Assembly: GCF_947487915.1 (NCBI RefSeq)
Contig: NZ_CANKYH010000003.1
Span: 62,001-126,000, forward strand
DNA length: 64,000 nt
Direction of reading: 5' to 3'
Source: an uncultured Serinicoccus sp.
GTDB taxonomy: Bacteria > Actinomycetota > Actinomycetes > Actinomycetales > Dermatophilaceae
Within the stretch, counting starts at the first letter, position 1. Every line of letters begins with the position of its first letter. A model generated the notes under the pieces. That model did no database searches and was not told where the DNA came from. It saw only the letters and a list, made by a program, of their open reading frames with translations. The position numbers and the translations under genes were made by a program. Below are positions 18,231 through 26,604 of this stretch, one piece after another.

Positions 18231-19754
18231 CTACCGGGCGGCGCGGACCGGTTGTTCCCGCTCGACCGGGTGGGCCGCCTCGTCGGGGGGGTCGGCCGGG
18301 ATCCACATGGTGAAGCGCGACCCCAGCCCCTCGACCGACTCCACCCCGACCGCACCGCCGTGGGACTCGGCGATCGCCTGGACGATGGCCAGCCCCAGGC
18401 CGCTGCCGTCGACGTGGGCAGCGGCCTCCGCCCGGCCGAAGCGTTCGAAGACCCGCTCCTGCTCGCTCTCGGGTATGCCGGTGCCGTGGTCGGAGATGCT
18501 CAGCGCGAGGTAGCGGGGCGCGGGTCGGGCGCCGAAGTCCCGGGCGCGCCGCACCTGGGGGTCCTCCCCCTCGACCCACGCCGTCGCCAGCTCCACCGGT
18601 GACCCCTCGTCGCTGAACTTCACCGCGTTGGCCGCCAGCTGGACGACGGCCTGGATGAGCCGCTGCCGGTCCAGGACGACCGGTCCCTCGGCGTGCGCGG
18701 CCAGCTGCCACTGACGCGGACCCAGCGAGGTGATCCGCTCCATGCACTCGACGGCCAGCTCGGTGACGTCGGTGGCGCTCGGCCGCAGGAAGTCCTGGCG
18801 CTGCGCGCGCGCCAGCATGAGCAGGTCGTCGACCAGCCGCTGCATCCGGTCGACCTCGTCGAGCATGAGGGTGCGGGTGGCGCTGACGTCCGCGGGGTCC
18901 TCCGGCCGCAGCAGCTCGGCGTTGCCCCGCAGGATCGTCAGCGGGGTGCGCAGCTCGTGGGCCGCGTCGTCGAGGAACTGGCGCTGCATGCGGACGCCGT
19001 CCTCGAGGCGGTCCAGCATGGCGTTGAAGCGGTGCGCCAGCGCCGTGATATCGGTCTCGCCGGACACCTCGACCCGGCGCGAGAGGTCCTCGGTGCTGAT
19101 CTGCGCGGTGGCGTCCTGGAGCTCGCGCAGCGGGCGCAGCAGGCGGCCGAGGACGACGTTGGCCAGCGCCCCGGCGACGAGCAGCGAGGCCAGGCCGACC
19201 CCGGCATACGTCCAGACCCGGCGCCAGATCGCCCCGGCGAGCGTGCCGGAGTCGATGGCCACCACGAAGGTGCCCACCCGCTCCTCGTCGGGCAGCCGGA
19301 CGTCGGCCATGATGACCGACAGGGTCGTCCCCTGCGTGCTCACGGTGTCGATCACCGCGCGACCGGGCTCGAGCGGGGTGCTCCGGATGAGTTCGAGGAC
19401 GTCGGGGTGGTCGACCTGGAAGTCGCGCTCCCCGGGGCTCTGGAAGCGCGGCTGCCCGTCCAGCAACGCCAGGAAGGCCTCGTTGGAGCTGGCGATCGAG
19501 GTCTCGATGAAGGAGAAGAAGAGCGCATCGGTCTCGGTGAAGGGCTCCCCGTCGCGCAGCGGGCCGGACTGCGCGAGCGCCGAGACCTCCTGGATCTCCT
19601 GCTCGAGCTCCTCCCTCACCCGCTCGTCGAGGGAGCGGAACTGCACGGCGAAGGACAGCACGCCGGTGAGGGCGATGCCCAGCGCCATCATGCTCACCAT
19701 CATCACGAGCAGCCTGCGCCGGACGCTCCAGGCGCGGCGACCGGTGTCGCTCAC
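18231..19754 (-). CDS. Membrane sensor histidine kinase
   Basis: 507 residues. Transmembrane helix 1 is at residues ~15-38 (MMVSMMALGIALTGVLSFAV). An extracellular sensor of ~150 residues follows, then helix 2 (YAGVGLASLLVAGALANVVL), HAMP, HisKA with the phospho-acceptor in DDAAHELRTPLTI near residue 266, and HATPase_c (QLAANAVKF, DHGTGIPE, GSGLGLAIV). GTG 19754 overlaps the DUF2891 stop (GTGA). It is paired with the response regulator downstream. The periplasmic sensor shows no recognised ligand motif. Confidence 0.92.
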   Translation of the reverse strand: MSDTGRRAWSVRRRLLVMMVSMMALGIALTGVLSFAVQFRSLDERVREELEQEIQEVSALAQSGPLRDGEPFTETDALFFSFIETSIASSNEAFLALLDGQPRFQSPGERDFQVDHPDVLELIRSTPLEPGRAVIDTVSTQGTTLSVIMADVRLPDEERVGTFVVAIDSGTLAGAIWRRVWTYAGVGLASLLVAGALANVVLGRLLRPLRELQDATAQISTEDLSRRVEVSGETDITALAHRFNAMLDRLEDGVRMQRQFLDDAAHELRTPLTILRGNAELLRPEDPADVSATRTLMLDEVDRMQRLVDDLLMLARAQRQDFLRPSATDVTELAVECMERITSLGPRQWQLAAHAEGPVVLDRQRLIQAVVQLAANAVKFSDEGSPVELATAWVEGEDPQVRRARDFGARPAPRYLALSISDHGTGIPESEQERVFERFGRAEAAAHVDGSGLGLAIVQAIAESHGGAVGVESVEGLGSRFTMWIPADPPDEAAHPVEREQPVRAAR

Positions 19755-20878
19755 GGCCCCGCCCCGTCGGCCAGGAGCGCGAAGGACACCAGCCAGTGCG
19801 TGGCCATGAAGTCGCCGTCGGTGATCTGCACCAGCACCGCGCCCTCCTGCTCACCGGCGGACCGCCGCAACCGGTCGGCGGCAGGCTCCGCCACCCAGGG
19901 TGCCAGAGTCCGCAGCGCCCACGCCCGCGACAGCGCGAGGCCGAGCAGGTGGGCGCCCTGCCCGTCGGTCGGGTCGAGCACGCGCGGCACCTCGAGCAGG
20001 TGGGCGTGCGCCCCCTCCCCCAGCCCGGGCAGGACCCGTCCCAGCCAGGCGGCGCCGTCGGCACTCCCGAGCACCTCGGTCATGAGCAGCGCCTCGATGA
20101 GCGCCGGGGAGAGGAAGTCCGAACCACCCGGTTCGGTGCCGGTCGGGGCCGGCCCGTCCGCGCCGAACCAGCGGACGGCCGCCTCCTCGCACGCCCGCAC
20201 GACGTCGTCGCGCCCCAGGCGCCGGTAGGCGTCGCGCAGCAGCAGGAGCGCGAACGCGTCGTTCTGGTGCTTCCCGTGACGCACCGGGTAGGCCTGCCGC
20301 GGCAGGTGGGCGACCACCCGGTCGGCGAGCAGGTCAGCAAGCGGGGCCAGGGCCTGTGCCCAGCTGCGCGACTCGGGGACGCGGGGCCCCTCCGACCTGT
20401 CTGACCCGCCTGATCCGTCGGACCCGCCTGACCCGTCGGACCCGTCGGAGTGCGCGGCGAGGTCCGTCGTCGCGGCGACCAGCTGCGCGGCCCACGCCCA
20501 GCCGTAGGGACGCTCGTAGCCGGGCCGGGCCCTCAGGTAGCCGACCTCGACCTCGACGTGTTCGGGCGTGAGCCGCTGCGACAGCAGCGACGTCGCGGCC
20601 GCGCGCTCCTGGTCGCCGAGCGCGTCGGCATACCTCGTGAGGAGGGTGACGAGGGACCACTGCATGTGCACGCAGGAGTGCCAGTCGAGCGCGCCGTGGA
20701 AGGCGGGGTGCAGGCGCGCCGGCGTGACATCGGTGTCGCCCGGCCCGAGGACGACGTGGCCCGGCGCCCACGGGTATGCCGTGCCGATCACCTCGCGCGC
20801 GATGCGGCTCCAGGCGCGGGCATGCGGGTGCGCGGTCCGGTCCGGGCGGTTGTCGCGGCGTGGTGCGTCGGGGGTCAC
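19751..20878 (-). CDS. DUF2891 family protein
   Basis: About 375 residues, predicted cytoplasmic and alpha-helical (alpha/alpha-toroid-like). Recognised by HPAFHGALDWHSCVHMQWSL, AYPVRHGKHQNDAFAL, HWLVSFALL and similar His-rich conserved blocks. It is translationally coupled to a sensor kinase, unusual for this family. A 15-bp-type repeat codes a Ser/Asp/Gly linker (SDGSGGSDGSGGS) at about 20400-20455. The start may be GTG 20878 (-10-like AGTAAT 6 nt before) or ATG 20905. Function unknown; the conserved His/Asp residues suggest hydrolase or isomerase chemistry on a sugar-like ligand. Confidence 0.8.
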   Translation of the reverse strand: MTPDAPRRDNRPDRTAHPHARAWSRIAREVIGTAYPWAPGHVVLGPGDTDVTPARLHPAFHGALDWHSCVHMQWSLVTLLTRYADALGDQERAAATSLLSQRLTPEHVEVEVGYLRARPGYERPYGWAWAAQLVAATTDLAAHSDGSDGSGGSDGSGGSDRSEGPRVPESRSWAQALAPLADLLADRVVAHLPRQAYPVRHGKHQNDAFALLLLRDAYRRLGRDDVVRACEEAAVRWFGADGPAPTGTEPGGSDFLSPALIEALLMTEVLGSADGAAWLGRVLPGLGEGAHAHLLEVPRVLDPTDGQGAHLLGLALSRAWALRTLAPWVAEPAADRLRRSAGEQEGAVLVQITDGDFMATHWLVSFALLADGAGP

Positions 20879-20884
20879 CCGACC

Positions 20885-20895
20885 ATTACTACACT
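20885..20895. promoter_or_regulatory. Divergent overlapping -10-like elements
   Basis: TACACT (20890-20895) lies 8 nt before ATG 20904 on the plus strand. AGTAAT (20885-20890, minus strand) lies 6 nt before GTG 20878. Both spacings suit leaderless transcripts, and the two elements share one base pair, so RNA polymerase could only serve one at a time. Confidence 0.5.
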
Positions 20896-20903
20896 CGCGC
20901 CTC

Positions 20904-21695
20904 ATGACGGCTGACGGGCGGCACTACTTCACGGCGCTGGGCGAGGGCAGGTATGCGCCGACCGAGCACGTGCAGGGCGCCTGGTCGCCCGACGAGCAGC
21001 ACGTCGCCCCGGTCATCGGGCTGCTGCTGCACGCGCTGGAGCACGAGCACCCGCGGGAGGACCTGCAGTGGGCGCGGCTGGGCGTGGACATCCTGGGCTT
21101 CATCCGGCGCGAGGAGATGCAGGTCACCACCCGGGTGCTGCGACCCGGGCGGACCATCGAGCTGCTCGAGGCCAGCGTGGAGATCGGGGGCCGGGACGCC
21201 GTGCGGCTCACCGCCTGGCGGCTCATGAGCAGCGACACCGCGGCCGTGGCCGGCCAGGAGCACGCGCAGATGCCCGCGCCGTCGGAGCTGGAGCCGTGGC
21301 ACGGCATGGACCACTGGGACGGCGGCTTCATCGCCAGCCTGGACTTCCGCTCGGTCCCCGGGTCGCGGGCCGGCCGCGGCCGGACCTGGGTGCGCACCGA
21401 CGTGGCCCTCGTCGGCGGCCGCGACGACGAGCAGGCCTCGGCGCTGGCGTCGTGGGTGGGGCTGCTCGACACCGCCAACGGCACGGCCGGGCGGGAGGCG
21501 CCGCACGACTGGCTCTTCCCCAACGTCGACCTCACCCTGCACCTGCACCGCATGCCGGAGGGCCCGTGGGTGGGGCTGGACACCCGGGTCTCGTGGGGCC
21601 CGACGGGTATCGGGCAGACCGCCTCGGTGGTGCACGACGAGCAGGGGCCGGTCGGCACCCTCGTGCAGGCCCTCACCCTGCGGCCGGCCGGCTGA
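20904..21695 (+). CDS. Thioesterase-family (double hotdog) protein
   Basis: 263 residues. It resembles the actinobacterial acyl-CoA thioesterase-like family (PF13622 type). Visible blocks are YAPTEHVQGAWSPDEQHVAPVIGLL, RLGVDILGFIRREEMQVTTR for the first hotdog, and ASWVGLLDTANG plus FPNVDLTLHLHRMPEG for the second. The second hotdog carries the Asp-Thr-Asn segment typical of these proteins. ATG 20904 is chosen because the homology begins there and a TACACT hexamer precedes it; frames extending upstream run through the DUF2891 promoter. Acyl substrate unknown. Confidence 0.82.
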   Translation: MTADGRHYFTALGEGRYAPTEHVQGAWSPDEQHVAPVIGLLLHALEHEHPREDLQWARLGVDILGFIRREEMQVTTRVLRPGRTIELLEASVEIGGRDAVRLTAWRLMSSDTAAVAGQEHAQMPAPSELEPWHGMDHWDGGFIASLDFRSVPGSRAGRGRTWVRTDVALVGGRDDEQASALASWVGLLDTANGTAGREAPHDWLFPNVDLTLHLHRMPEGPWVGLDTRVSWGPTGIGQTASVVHDEQGPVGTLVQALTLRPAG

Positions 21696-21702
21696 GCGAC
21701 GC

Positions 21703-22281
21703 TCAGCGGTCGGTGACGGGCCCTCCGGAGGACTGCGAGGTGGCCGGGCCGACGGGCTGGGCGCAGTAGGAGAACGCCTTGCCCTCGGCCGCGTGGTAGC
21801 TGGCGTAGGACCCGTCGACCTCCAGGACGAGCTGGTGGCCGGGGACGAGCGCCTGGGTGTACATCATCCCGGGCGTCGGGCAGCCGATCGAGCCGTCGCT
21901 CCAGGTGACGTCGGCGTAGCCGGCGATGGTCACCGCCTCGGGCTCGACCCCCGCGCGCTCCGCCTCGGCCTCGACCGCCTCCTGCACGTCGGAGCGCTGG
22001 ACGACCGCGTCGGGCACGGCGCCGAGGGGCAGCGAGACGTCACCGCCGCCCGGGGCGATCTGGGTCTGGGTGGGCTTGTCGCCGGCCCCGGGCTCGTCGG
22101 TGCTCATGCTGGGGTCCTCGCTCTCGTCGGCGTCGCCGTCCTCGCCACCGGCGTCCTCGCTCTGCGTGGGGGTGGCCGCCTGCTCCCCGTCCGTGCCGCC
22201 GTCGGCGTCTCCGCAGGCGGAGAGCAGGGCGGCGAGGCTGAGGGTGGTGACGGCGAGGATGGGTCGGCGGTTGCGGGTCAT
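21703..22281 (-). CDS. Lipoprotein of unknown function
   Basis: 192 residues. The signal peptide ends in the lipobox LLSAC. An acidic Asp/Glu/Gly/Thr-rich spacer (residues ~25-75) follows, then a compact domain with ALVPGHQLVLEVDGSYASYH and two cysteines (GCPTPGMMYTQ and FSYCAQP) that probably form a disulfide. This last block recurs in many secreted actinobacterial and cyanobacterial proteins of unknown role. GGAGGTG lies 8 nt before ATG 22281. A CRP-type palindrome and a strong hairpin lie in the 325-bp region upstream. Confidence 0.8.
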   Translation of the reverse strand: MTRNRRPILAVTTLSLAALLSACGDADGGTDGEQAATPTQSEDAGGEDGDADESEDPSMSTDEPGAGDKPTQTQIAPGGGDVSLPLGAVPDAVVQRSDVQEAVEAEAERAGVEPEAVTIAGYADVTWSDGSIGCPTPGMMYTQALVPGHQLVLEVDGSYASYHAAEGKAFSYCAQPVGPATSQSSGGPVTDR

Positions 22282-22358
22282 CGGGTGACACCTCCAGGTA
22301 GCGTCCCCGCCAGTCTAGGTCCGGAGGGCTGCCGTCACGCGTCGACGAGGGGTATGGA

Positions 22359-22392
22359 GGTGGGGCGCCGGTCCCTGAACCGGCGCCCCACC
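22359..22392 (-). terminator. Perfect 13-bp GC-rich hairpin downstream of metZ
   Basis: GGTGGGGCGCCGG (22359-22371) and its exact complement (22380-22392) enclose an 8-nt loop. It lies 215 nt after the metZ stop and 78 nt before the lipoprotein start, both minus strand, so it could end metZ transcripts or attenuate the lipoprotein gene. No T-tract follows. Confidence 0.6.
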
Positions 22393-22505
22393 GTCCGTCT
22401 CCCCACCGTCCCGCGTGACGCGGCCCCCACGACGGGGTTGCGTCGGCTGTCCCGAACCGACACTCCCTAGACGTCCCTCAGAGCGGGATCGTTGCATCCA
22501 GATAC

Positions 22506-22521
22506 TGTGATGTGCATCACA
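22506..22521. promoter_or_regulatory. Perfect CRP/GlxR-type palindrome
   Basis: TGTGATGTGCATCACA fits the CRP consensus TGTGA-N6-TCACA with perfect symmetry, including the central six bases. It sits in the 22282-22606 gap, 225 bp upstream of the lipoprotein start and just downstream of metZ. The rest of this gap holds one more imperfect hairpin (about 22526-22556) and no gene that I can support. Confidence 0.7.
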
Positions 22522-22606
22522 TGTGCCTCGAGGGTCGGTGCGAGCCCTCTCGGAGGCTCCTGATGGCAGCTCGTGATGCCGGCACAGCGCTCGGCCAGAC
22601 GCCGCC

Positions 22607-23797
22607 TCAGCCGAAGGCCGCGACGAGCCCCCGCTCGAGGTCCTCCCGCAGGTCCTGCACGTCCTCGAGCCCGACCGAGAGCCGGACGGTGCCGCCGGTG
22701 ATACCGGCCGCCACGCGCGCCGGCTCGGGCAGCCGCTTGTGCGTGGTGGTCGCCGGGTGGGTGGTGAGCGACTTGGCGTCGCCGAGGTTGTTGGAGATGT
22801 CGACGACCTGCAGGGCGTTCATGAACGCGAAGGCCTCCTGCTGACCCCCGTCGAGGGTGAAGGTGACGACGGTGCCGCCCCCGGTCATCTGGCGTCGCGC
22901 CAGCTCCGCCTGCGGGTGGGACTCCAGCCAGGGGTGGAACACCCGGGCCACCCGCGGGTCGCCCTCGAGGTGGCGCGCCAGCTCCAGGGCGCTGGCCGCC
23001 TGGCGCTCCACACGCAGCGTGAGCGTCTCGAGCCCCTTGATGGTGACCCAGGCGTTGAACGGTGACATCGCCGGCCCGGTGTGCCGCAGCAGCGTCTGGA
23101 TCGGCCCGCCGACGAGCGCGGTGGGGCCGAGGATCATCCCGCCCATGACGCGGCCCTGGCCGTCGATGTGCTTGGTGGTGGAGTAGACCACGATGTCGGC
23201 GCCGTGGTCCAGCGGGCGGGAGAAGACCGGGGTCCCGAAGACGTTGTCCACGACGACGACCGCCCCGGCGGCGTGCGCCAGCTCGCTCACCGCGACGATG
23301 TCGACGAGCTCCTGCGTGGGGTTGCTCGGGGTCTCGAAGAAGACGGCCGCCGCCGGGGTCTGGAGCGCCCGCGCCCAGTCCTCGAGGTCGGTGCCGTCGA
23401 CGAAGGTGCTCTCCACGCCCCAGCGGCGCAGCACCTCGTCGATGATGACGAAGCAGGAGCCGAAGAGCGAGCGGCTCGCGACGATGCGGTCACCCGCGGC
23501 GCAGAGGCCGCCGAGCGCGGTGAAGACGGCGGACATCCCGGAGGCCGTCGCCTGCGCCGCCTCGGCGCCGTGCAGCAGCCGCATCCGCTCCTCCAGCATC
23601 GCGACGGTGGGGTTGCCGTAGCGGCTGTAGACGAAGCGCTCGATCTCGTCGTTGAAGGCCGCCTGCGCCTCCTCGGCACTGCCGTAGACGTAGCCGGACG
23701 TCGGGTAGAGCGCCTCGGAGGTCTCGTCGAACGGGCTGCGCAGGAGACCGCCGCGCACCGCGAGCGTGTCCGGCCGCCAGCCGTCAGGGGTGTCCAT
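22607..23797 (-). CDS. metZ: O-succinylhomoserine sulfhydrylase (trans-sulfuration PLP enzyme)
   Basis: 396 residues of the Cys/Met-metabolism PLP family. It is expected to make homocysteine from O-succinyl- (or O-acetyl-) homoserine and sulfide. Visible features are FVYSRYGNPTVAMLEERM, the cofactor-stacking region ATASGMSAVFTAL, DNVFGTPVF with the cofactor Asp, and the Schiff-base lysine in YSTTKHIDGQGR near residue 207. MetZ is favoured over MetB/MetY by length and by the GQGRVMGG block after the lysine. ATG 23797 has no Shine-Dalgarno sequence. TAGATT lies 8 nt upstream, within a hairpin whose arm ends next to the start. Confidence 0.88.
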   Translation of the reverse strand: MDTPDGWRPDTLAVRGGLLRSPFDETSEALYPTSGYVYGSAEEAQAAFNDEIERFVYSRYGNPTVAMLEERMRLLHGAEAAQATASGMSAVFTALGGLCAAGDRIVASRSLFGSCFVIIDEVLRRWGVESTFVDGTDLEDWARALQTPAAAVFFETPSNPTQELVDIVAVSELAHAAGAVVVVDNVFGTPVFSRPLDHGADIVVYSTTKHIDGQGRVMGGMILGPTALVGGPIQTLLRHTGPAMSPFNAWVTIKGLETLTLRVERQAASALELARHLEGDPRVARVFHPWLESHPQAELARRQMTGGGTVVTFTLDGGQQEAFAFMNALQVVDISNNLGDAKSLTTHPATTTHKRLPEPARVAAGITGGTVRLSVGLEDVQDLREDLERGLVAAFG

Positions 23798-23827
23798 GGG
23801 GCACCAATCTAGGGCCCGGTGGTGCCC
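23798..23827 (-). promoter_or_regulatory. metZ start region: -10-like TAGATT within a start-proximal hairpin
   Basis: GGGCACCA (23799-23806) and TGGTGCCC (23820-23827) form a perfect 8-bp inverted repeat beginning 2 bp from the ATG. The minus-strand hexamer TAGATT (23806-23811) lies in the loop, 8 nt before the start. I compared the 138-bp leader (23798-23935) with SAM riboswitch classes and saw no match. Confidence 0.45.
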
Positions 23828-23935
23828 ATGGCCGCATCGGCTCCGCCTCTCGAGGTATGCAGTTTCTTCCGGCCACGCGACACCTCGCCTCATCTTGCCG
23901 CAGGTCGTGCGTGAGAAGGCCCGGGTGTCGACAGA

Positions 23936-24958
23936 TCACTCGGGAAGGTGGGCGACGCCTCGCGGATCCACCGTGAGCCGCACGTCGTCGCCGACCTCCG
24001 GTCCCCGGTCCGCGGCGAGCGCCGGCATACGCCCGACGCCCTCGACGTCGACCTCGAGGTGCAGCGCGTCGGAGACGGTCACCACCCGCCGCACCACCCC
24101 GCGCAGCTCCCCCTCGGGGTCGACGCGCAGGGCCGAGCGGCGCAGCGCCACCACCGACGACGCCGGGTCGGCCCCCGGCCCCCCGCCGGCGCCAGCCGGG
24201 GAGGCCGGCGGCAACCACGAGCGACGCTCGGTCGAGGTGGGCTCGAGGATCGTGTCGTAGCCGACGAAGGAGGCCACCTCCCGGGAGACCGGCTGACGCC
24301 ATACCTCGACCGCGTCGCCCTCCTGCGCGATGCGCCCGTCGAGCATGACAGCCATCCGGTCGGCGACGGTGAAGGCCTCGTCGTGGTCGTGGGTGACGAG
24401 CAGGGCCGTGGTGCCGGTGGTGGTGAGGATCTCGCGCAGGTCGCCGGCCAGACGGTCGCGCAGCGACCGGTCCAGCGAGCTGAGCGGCTCGTCGAGCAGC
24501 AGCAGGGCCGGGTCCGCGGCCAGGGAGCGGGCGAGCGCGACCCGCTGCTGCTCCCCGCCGGAGAGGGTGGCGGGGCGGCGGTCGGCATACCCCCCGAGCC
24601 CGACGAGCTCGAGCAGCTCGGCGACCCGCCCCGCCCGCTGCCGCCGACCCTGCCCGCGCAGCCGCAGCGGGTAGCCGATGTTGTCGGCGACGCTGGCCTG
24701 GGCGAAGAGCTGCCCGTCCTGGAACATCAGGGCGAAGCCGCGCTCGTGGGTCGGCACCCCGGCCAGGTCCCGGCCCCGCCAGCGGATCGAGCCGGAGGAG
24801 ATCGGCTCCAGCCCGGCGACCGAGCGCAGCAGCGTCGACTTGCCGCAGCCGGAGGGCCCGAGCACGGCGAGCACGCTGCCTTCCTCGACGCGCAGGCCGA
24901 CCCGGTCGACGGCGGTGGCGCCGGGGAAGGTGACGGTGACGTCGTCGAGCTCGAGCAT
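23936..24958 (-). CDS. thiQ: Thiamine-type ABC transporter ATP-binding protein
   Basis: 340 residues. Walker A GPSGCGKST is near residue 36; signature LSGGEQQRVALARSL, Walker B LLLLDEPLSSLD and H-loop LVTHDHDEAF follow. A C-terminal TOBE-like extension (~residues 240-340) carries regulatory-type sequence. It energises import through the two-domain permease encoded upstream. ATG 24958 overlaps the permease stop (TGATG). The TPP riboswitch at the head of the operon marks the substrate as thiamine or a precursor; sequence alone would also fit iron or molybdate systems. Confidence 0.87.
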   Translation of the reverse strand: MLELDDVTVTFPGATAVDRVGLRVEEGSVLAVLGPSGCGKSTLLRSVAGLEPISSGSIRWRGRDLAGVPTHERGFALMFQDGQLFAQASVADNIGYPLRLRGQGRRQRAGRVAELLELVGLGGYADRRPATLSGGEQQRVALARSLAADPALLLLDEPLSSLDRSLRDRLAGDLREILTTTGTTALLVTHDHDEAFTVADRMAVMLDGRIAQEGDAVEVWRQPVSREVASFVGYDTILEPTSTERRSWLPPASPAGAGGGPGADPASSVVALRRSALRVDPEGELRGVVRRVVTVSDALHLEVDVEGVGRMPALAADRGPEVGDDVRLTVDPRGVAHLPE

Positions 24959-26604
24959 CAGAAGGCTCCTACCGAGCCGACCCGCAGCCGCTCGACCACA
25001 CCCATGACGACGACCGTCACGAGCGCGAGCAGCACGCTCGCGGCGAGCGCCATCCCCAGGTGGTCGGCACCGGGCCGGGAGATGAGCTGGTAGATGACGA
25101 CCGGCACGGTCGGCCGGTCCGGGCGGGCGAGGAAGCTCGTCGCGCCGAACTCCCCCAGCGAGACGGCGAAGGCGAAGCCGGTCGCGGCGAGCACCGGGCG
25201 GGCGAGCACCGGTGCCTCGGCGGTCCACGCCGCCCGCCACGGCCCCGCCCCGAGGGTGGCGGCCGCCTCCCGCTGGCGCGGGTCGACCGAGCGCAGCACC
25301 GGGGCCAGGGTTCGCACGACCAGCGGCAGCGCGACCATCGCCTGGGCGATGGGCACGAGGACCGGCGAGGTCCGCAGGTCCAGCGGCGGGCGGTCGAGGG
25401 TGATGAGGAAGCCGAAGCCGACGGTGACTGCGGAGATGCCCAGCGGCAGCATGAAGGCGCCGTCGAGGACCGACACCGTGCGCGCCCAGCGCGGCGAGCG
25501 TGGGCGCCGGGAGACGACGACGGCGACGATGAGCCCCAGCAGCATCCCGAGCACGGTGGCGTCGACGGCGGTGCGCAGCGAGTTGGCCATGGCCTCGGTG
25601 ACGCTCACCCGCAGGGCGGCGGTCGCGTCGGGGTCGGTGAGGGCGCGGTAGTGCTCGAGGCCCCACCCGGGGCCGACCCGCAGCGAGCGCACCACGAGGG
25701 TGCCGACGGGCAGCAGCACGAAGGCGACGGCGAGCGCGGTGGCGGCCAGCGCCGGTATGTCGCCGCGCCGGGGGCGGCGGGCCGCGGCCAGGGCGCCGAC
25801 CCGGCGCAGGGTCTGCTCACGCCGGGTGCGGGTGCGGGCCGCGAGGGCCAGCATGGCGACGACGGCCAGGAGCTGCAGGAGCGAGAGCACCGCGGCGCCC
25901 TGCAGGTCGAGGAACTGCACGGTGAGCAGGTAGATCTCGGTCTCGACGGTGCCGTAGCGCAGGCCGCCGAGGGTGAGCACCACCCCGAAGGCGGTGGAGC
26001 AGAAGAGGAAGACGAGCGTCGCCGCGGAGATGATGCCCGGCGCGAGCGCGGGGAGGGTGACCGTGCGCCATACCGTCCAGGGGCTGGCGCCGAGGGTGGC
26101 GGCGGACTCCTCCGCGCGCCGGTCCAGCCCCTCCCACAGACCGCCGACGGTGCGCACGACGACGGCGAGGTTGAAGAAGACGAAGGCGAGCAGGATCGGC
26201 ACCCACGTGCCGTCGAGCCCGAGCCCGCCCAGCGGACCGCCGGGGGCCAGCAGCGAGCGGAACATCACGCCCACCACCACCGTCGGCAGGACGAAGGGCA
26301 TGACGACGACCGCGCGCAGCACCCCGCGGCTCGGGAAGCGCAGACGGTAGAGCACGAAGGCGACCGGCAGGCCCAGGAGCAGGGTCACGACCGTGCCGGC
26401 CAGCGAGCTGACCAGGGTGAAGGTGAGCACCCGCAGGGTGCGCGCCCGGCCGAGGACCTCGGGGACGCCGCTGAGGTCGAGGCGGCCGTCGGGCCACAGC
26501 CCTCGGGCCAGCATCCCGCTGACCGGGAGCACGAAGAAGACGGCGAGGAAGGCGAGCGGGACCAGGGCGGCGAGCCCGAGCGCCAGCCCGGGGGCGCGTC
26601 TCAT
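24958..26604 (-). CDS. thiP: Thiamine-type ABC transporter permease, two fused permease domains
   Basis: 548 residues with about 12 transmembrane segments in two homologous halves, as in ThiP and FbpB. Each half carries an EAA-type loop facing the ATPase (ESAATLGASPWTVWRTVTLP in half 1 and REAAATLGAGPWRAAW in half 2). ATG 26604 overlaps the stop of the binding-protein gene, and the following ATPase starts on its stop codon. The operon order is binding protein, permease, ATPase. Confidence 0.88.
   Translation of the reverse strand: MRRAPGLALGLAALVPLAFLAVFFVLPVSGMLARGLWPDGRLDLSGVPEVLGRARTLRVLTFTLVSSLAGTVVTLLLGLPVAFVLYRLRFPSRGVLRAVVVMPFVLPTVVVGVMFRSLLAPGGPLGGLGLDGTWVPILLAFVFFNLAVVVRTVGGLWEGLDRRAEESAATLGASPWTVWRTVTLPALAPGIISAATLVFLFCSTAFGVVLTLGGLRYGTVETEIYLLTVQFLDLQGAAVLSLLQLLAVVAMLALAARTRTRREQTLRRVGALAAARRPRRGDIPALAATALAVAFVLLPVGTLVVRSLRVGPGWGLEHYRALTDPDATAALRVSVTEAMANSLRTAVDATVLGMLLGLIVAVVVSRRPRSPRWARTVSVLDGAFMLPLGISAVTVGFGFLITLDRPPLDLRTSPVLVPIAQAMVALPLVVRTLAPVLRSVDPRQREAAATLGAGPWRAAWTAEAPVLARPVLAATGFAFAVSLGEFGATSFLARPDRPTVPVVIYQLISRPGADHLGMALAASVLLALVTVVVMGVVERLRVGSVGAF

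Noticed and set aside
23798-23935. SAM riboswitch in front of metZ
   Set aside because: The leader lacks the conserved cores of SAM-I, SAM-II and SAM-IV; only a simple start-proximal hairpin and a promoter hexamer are seen.
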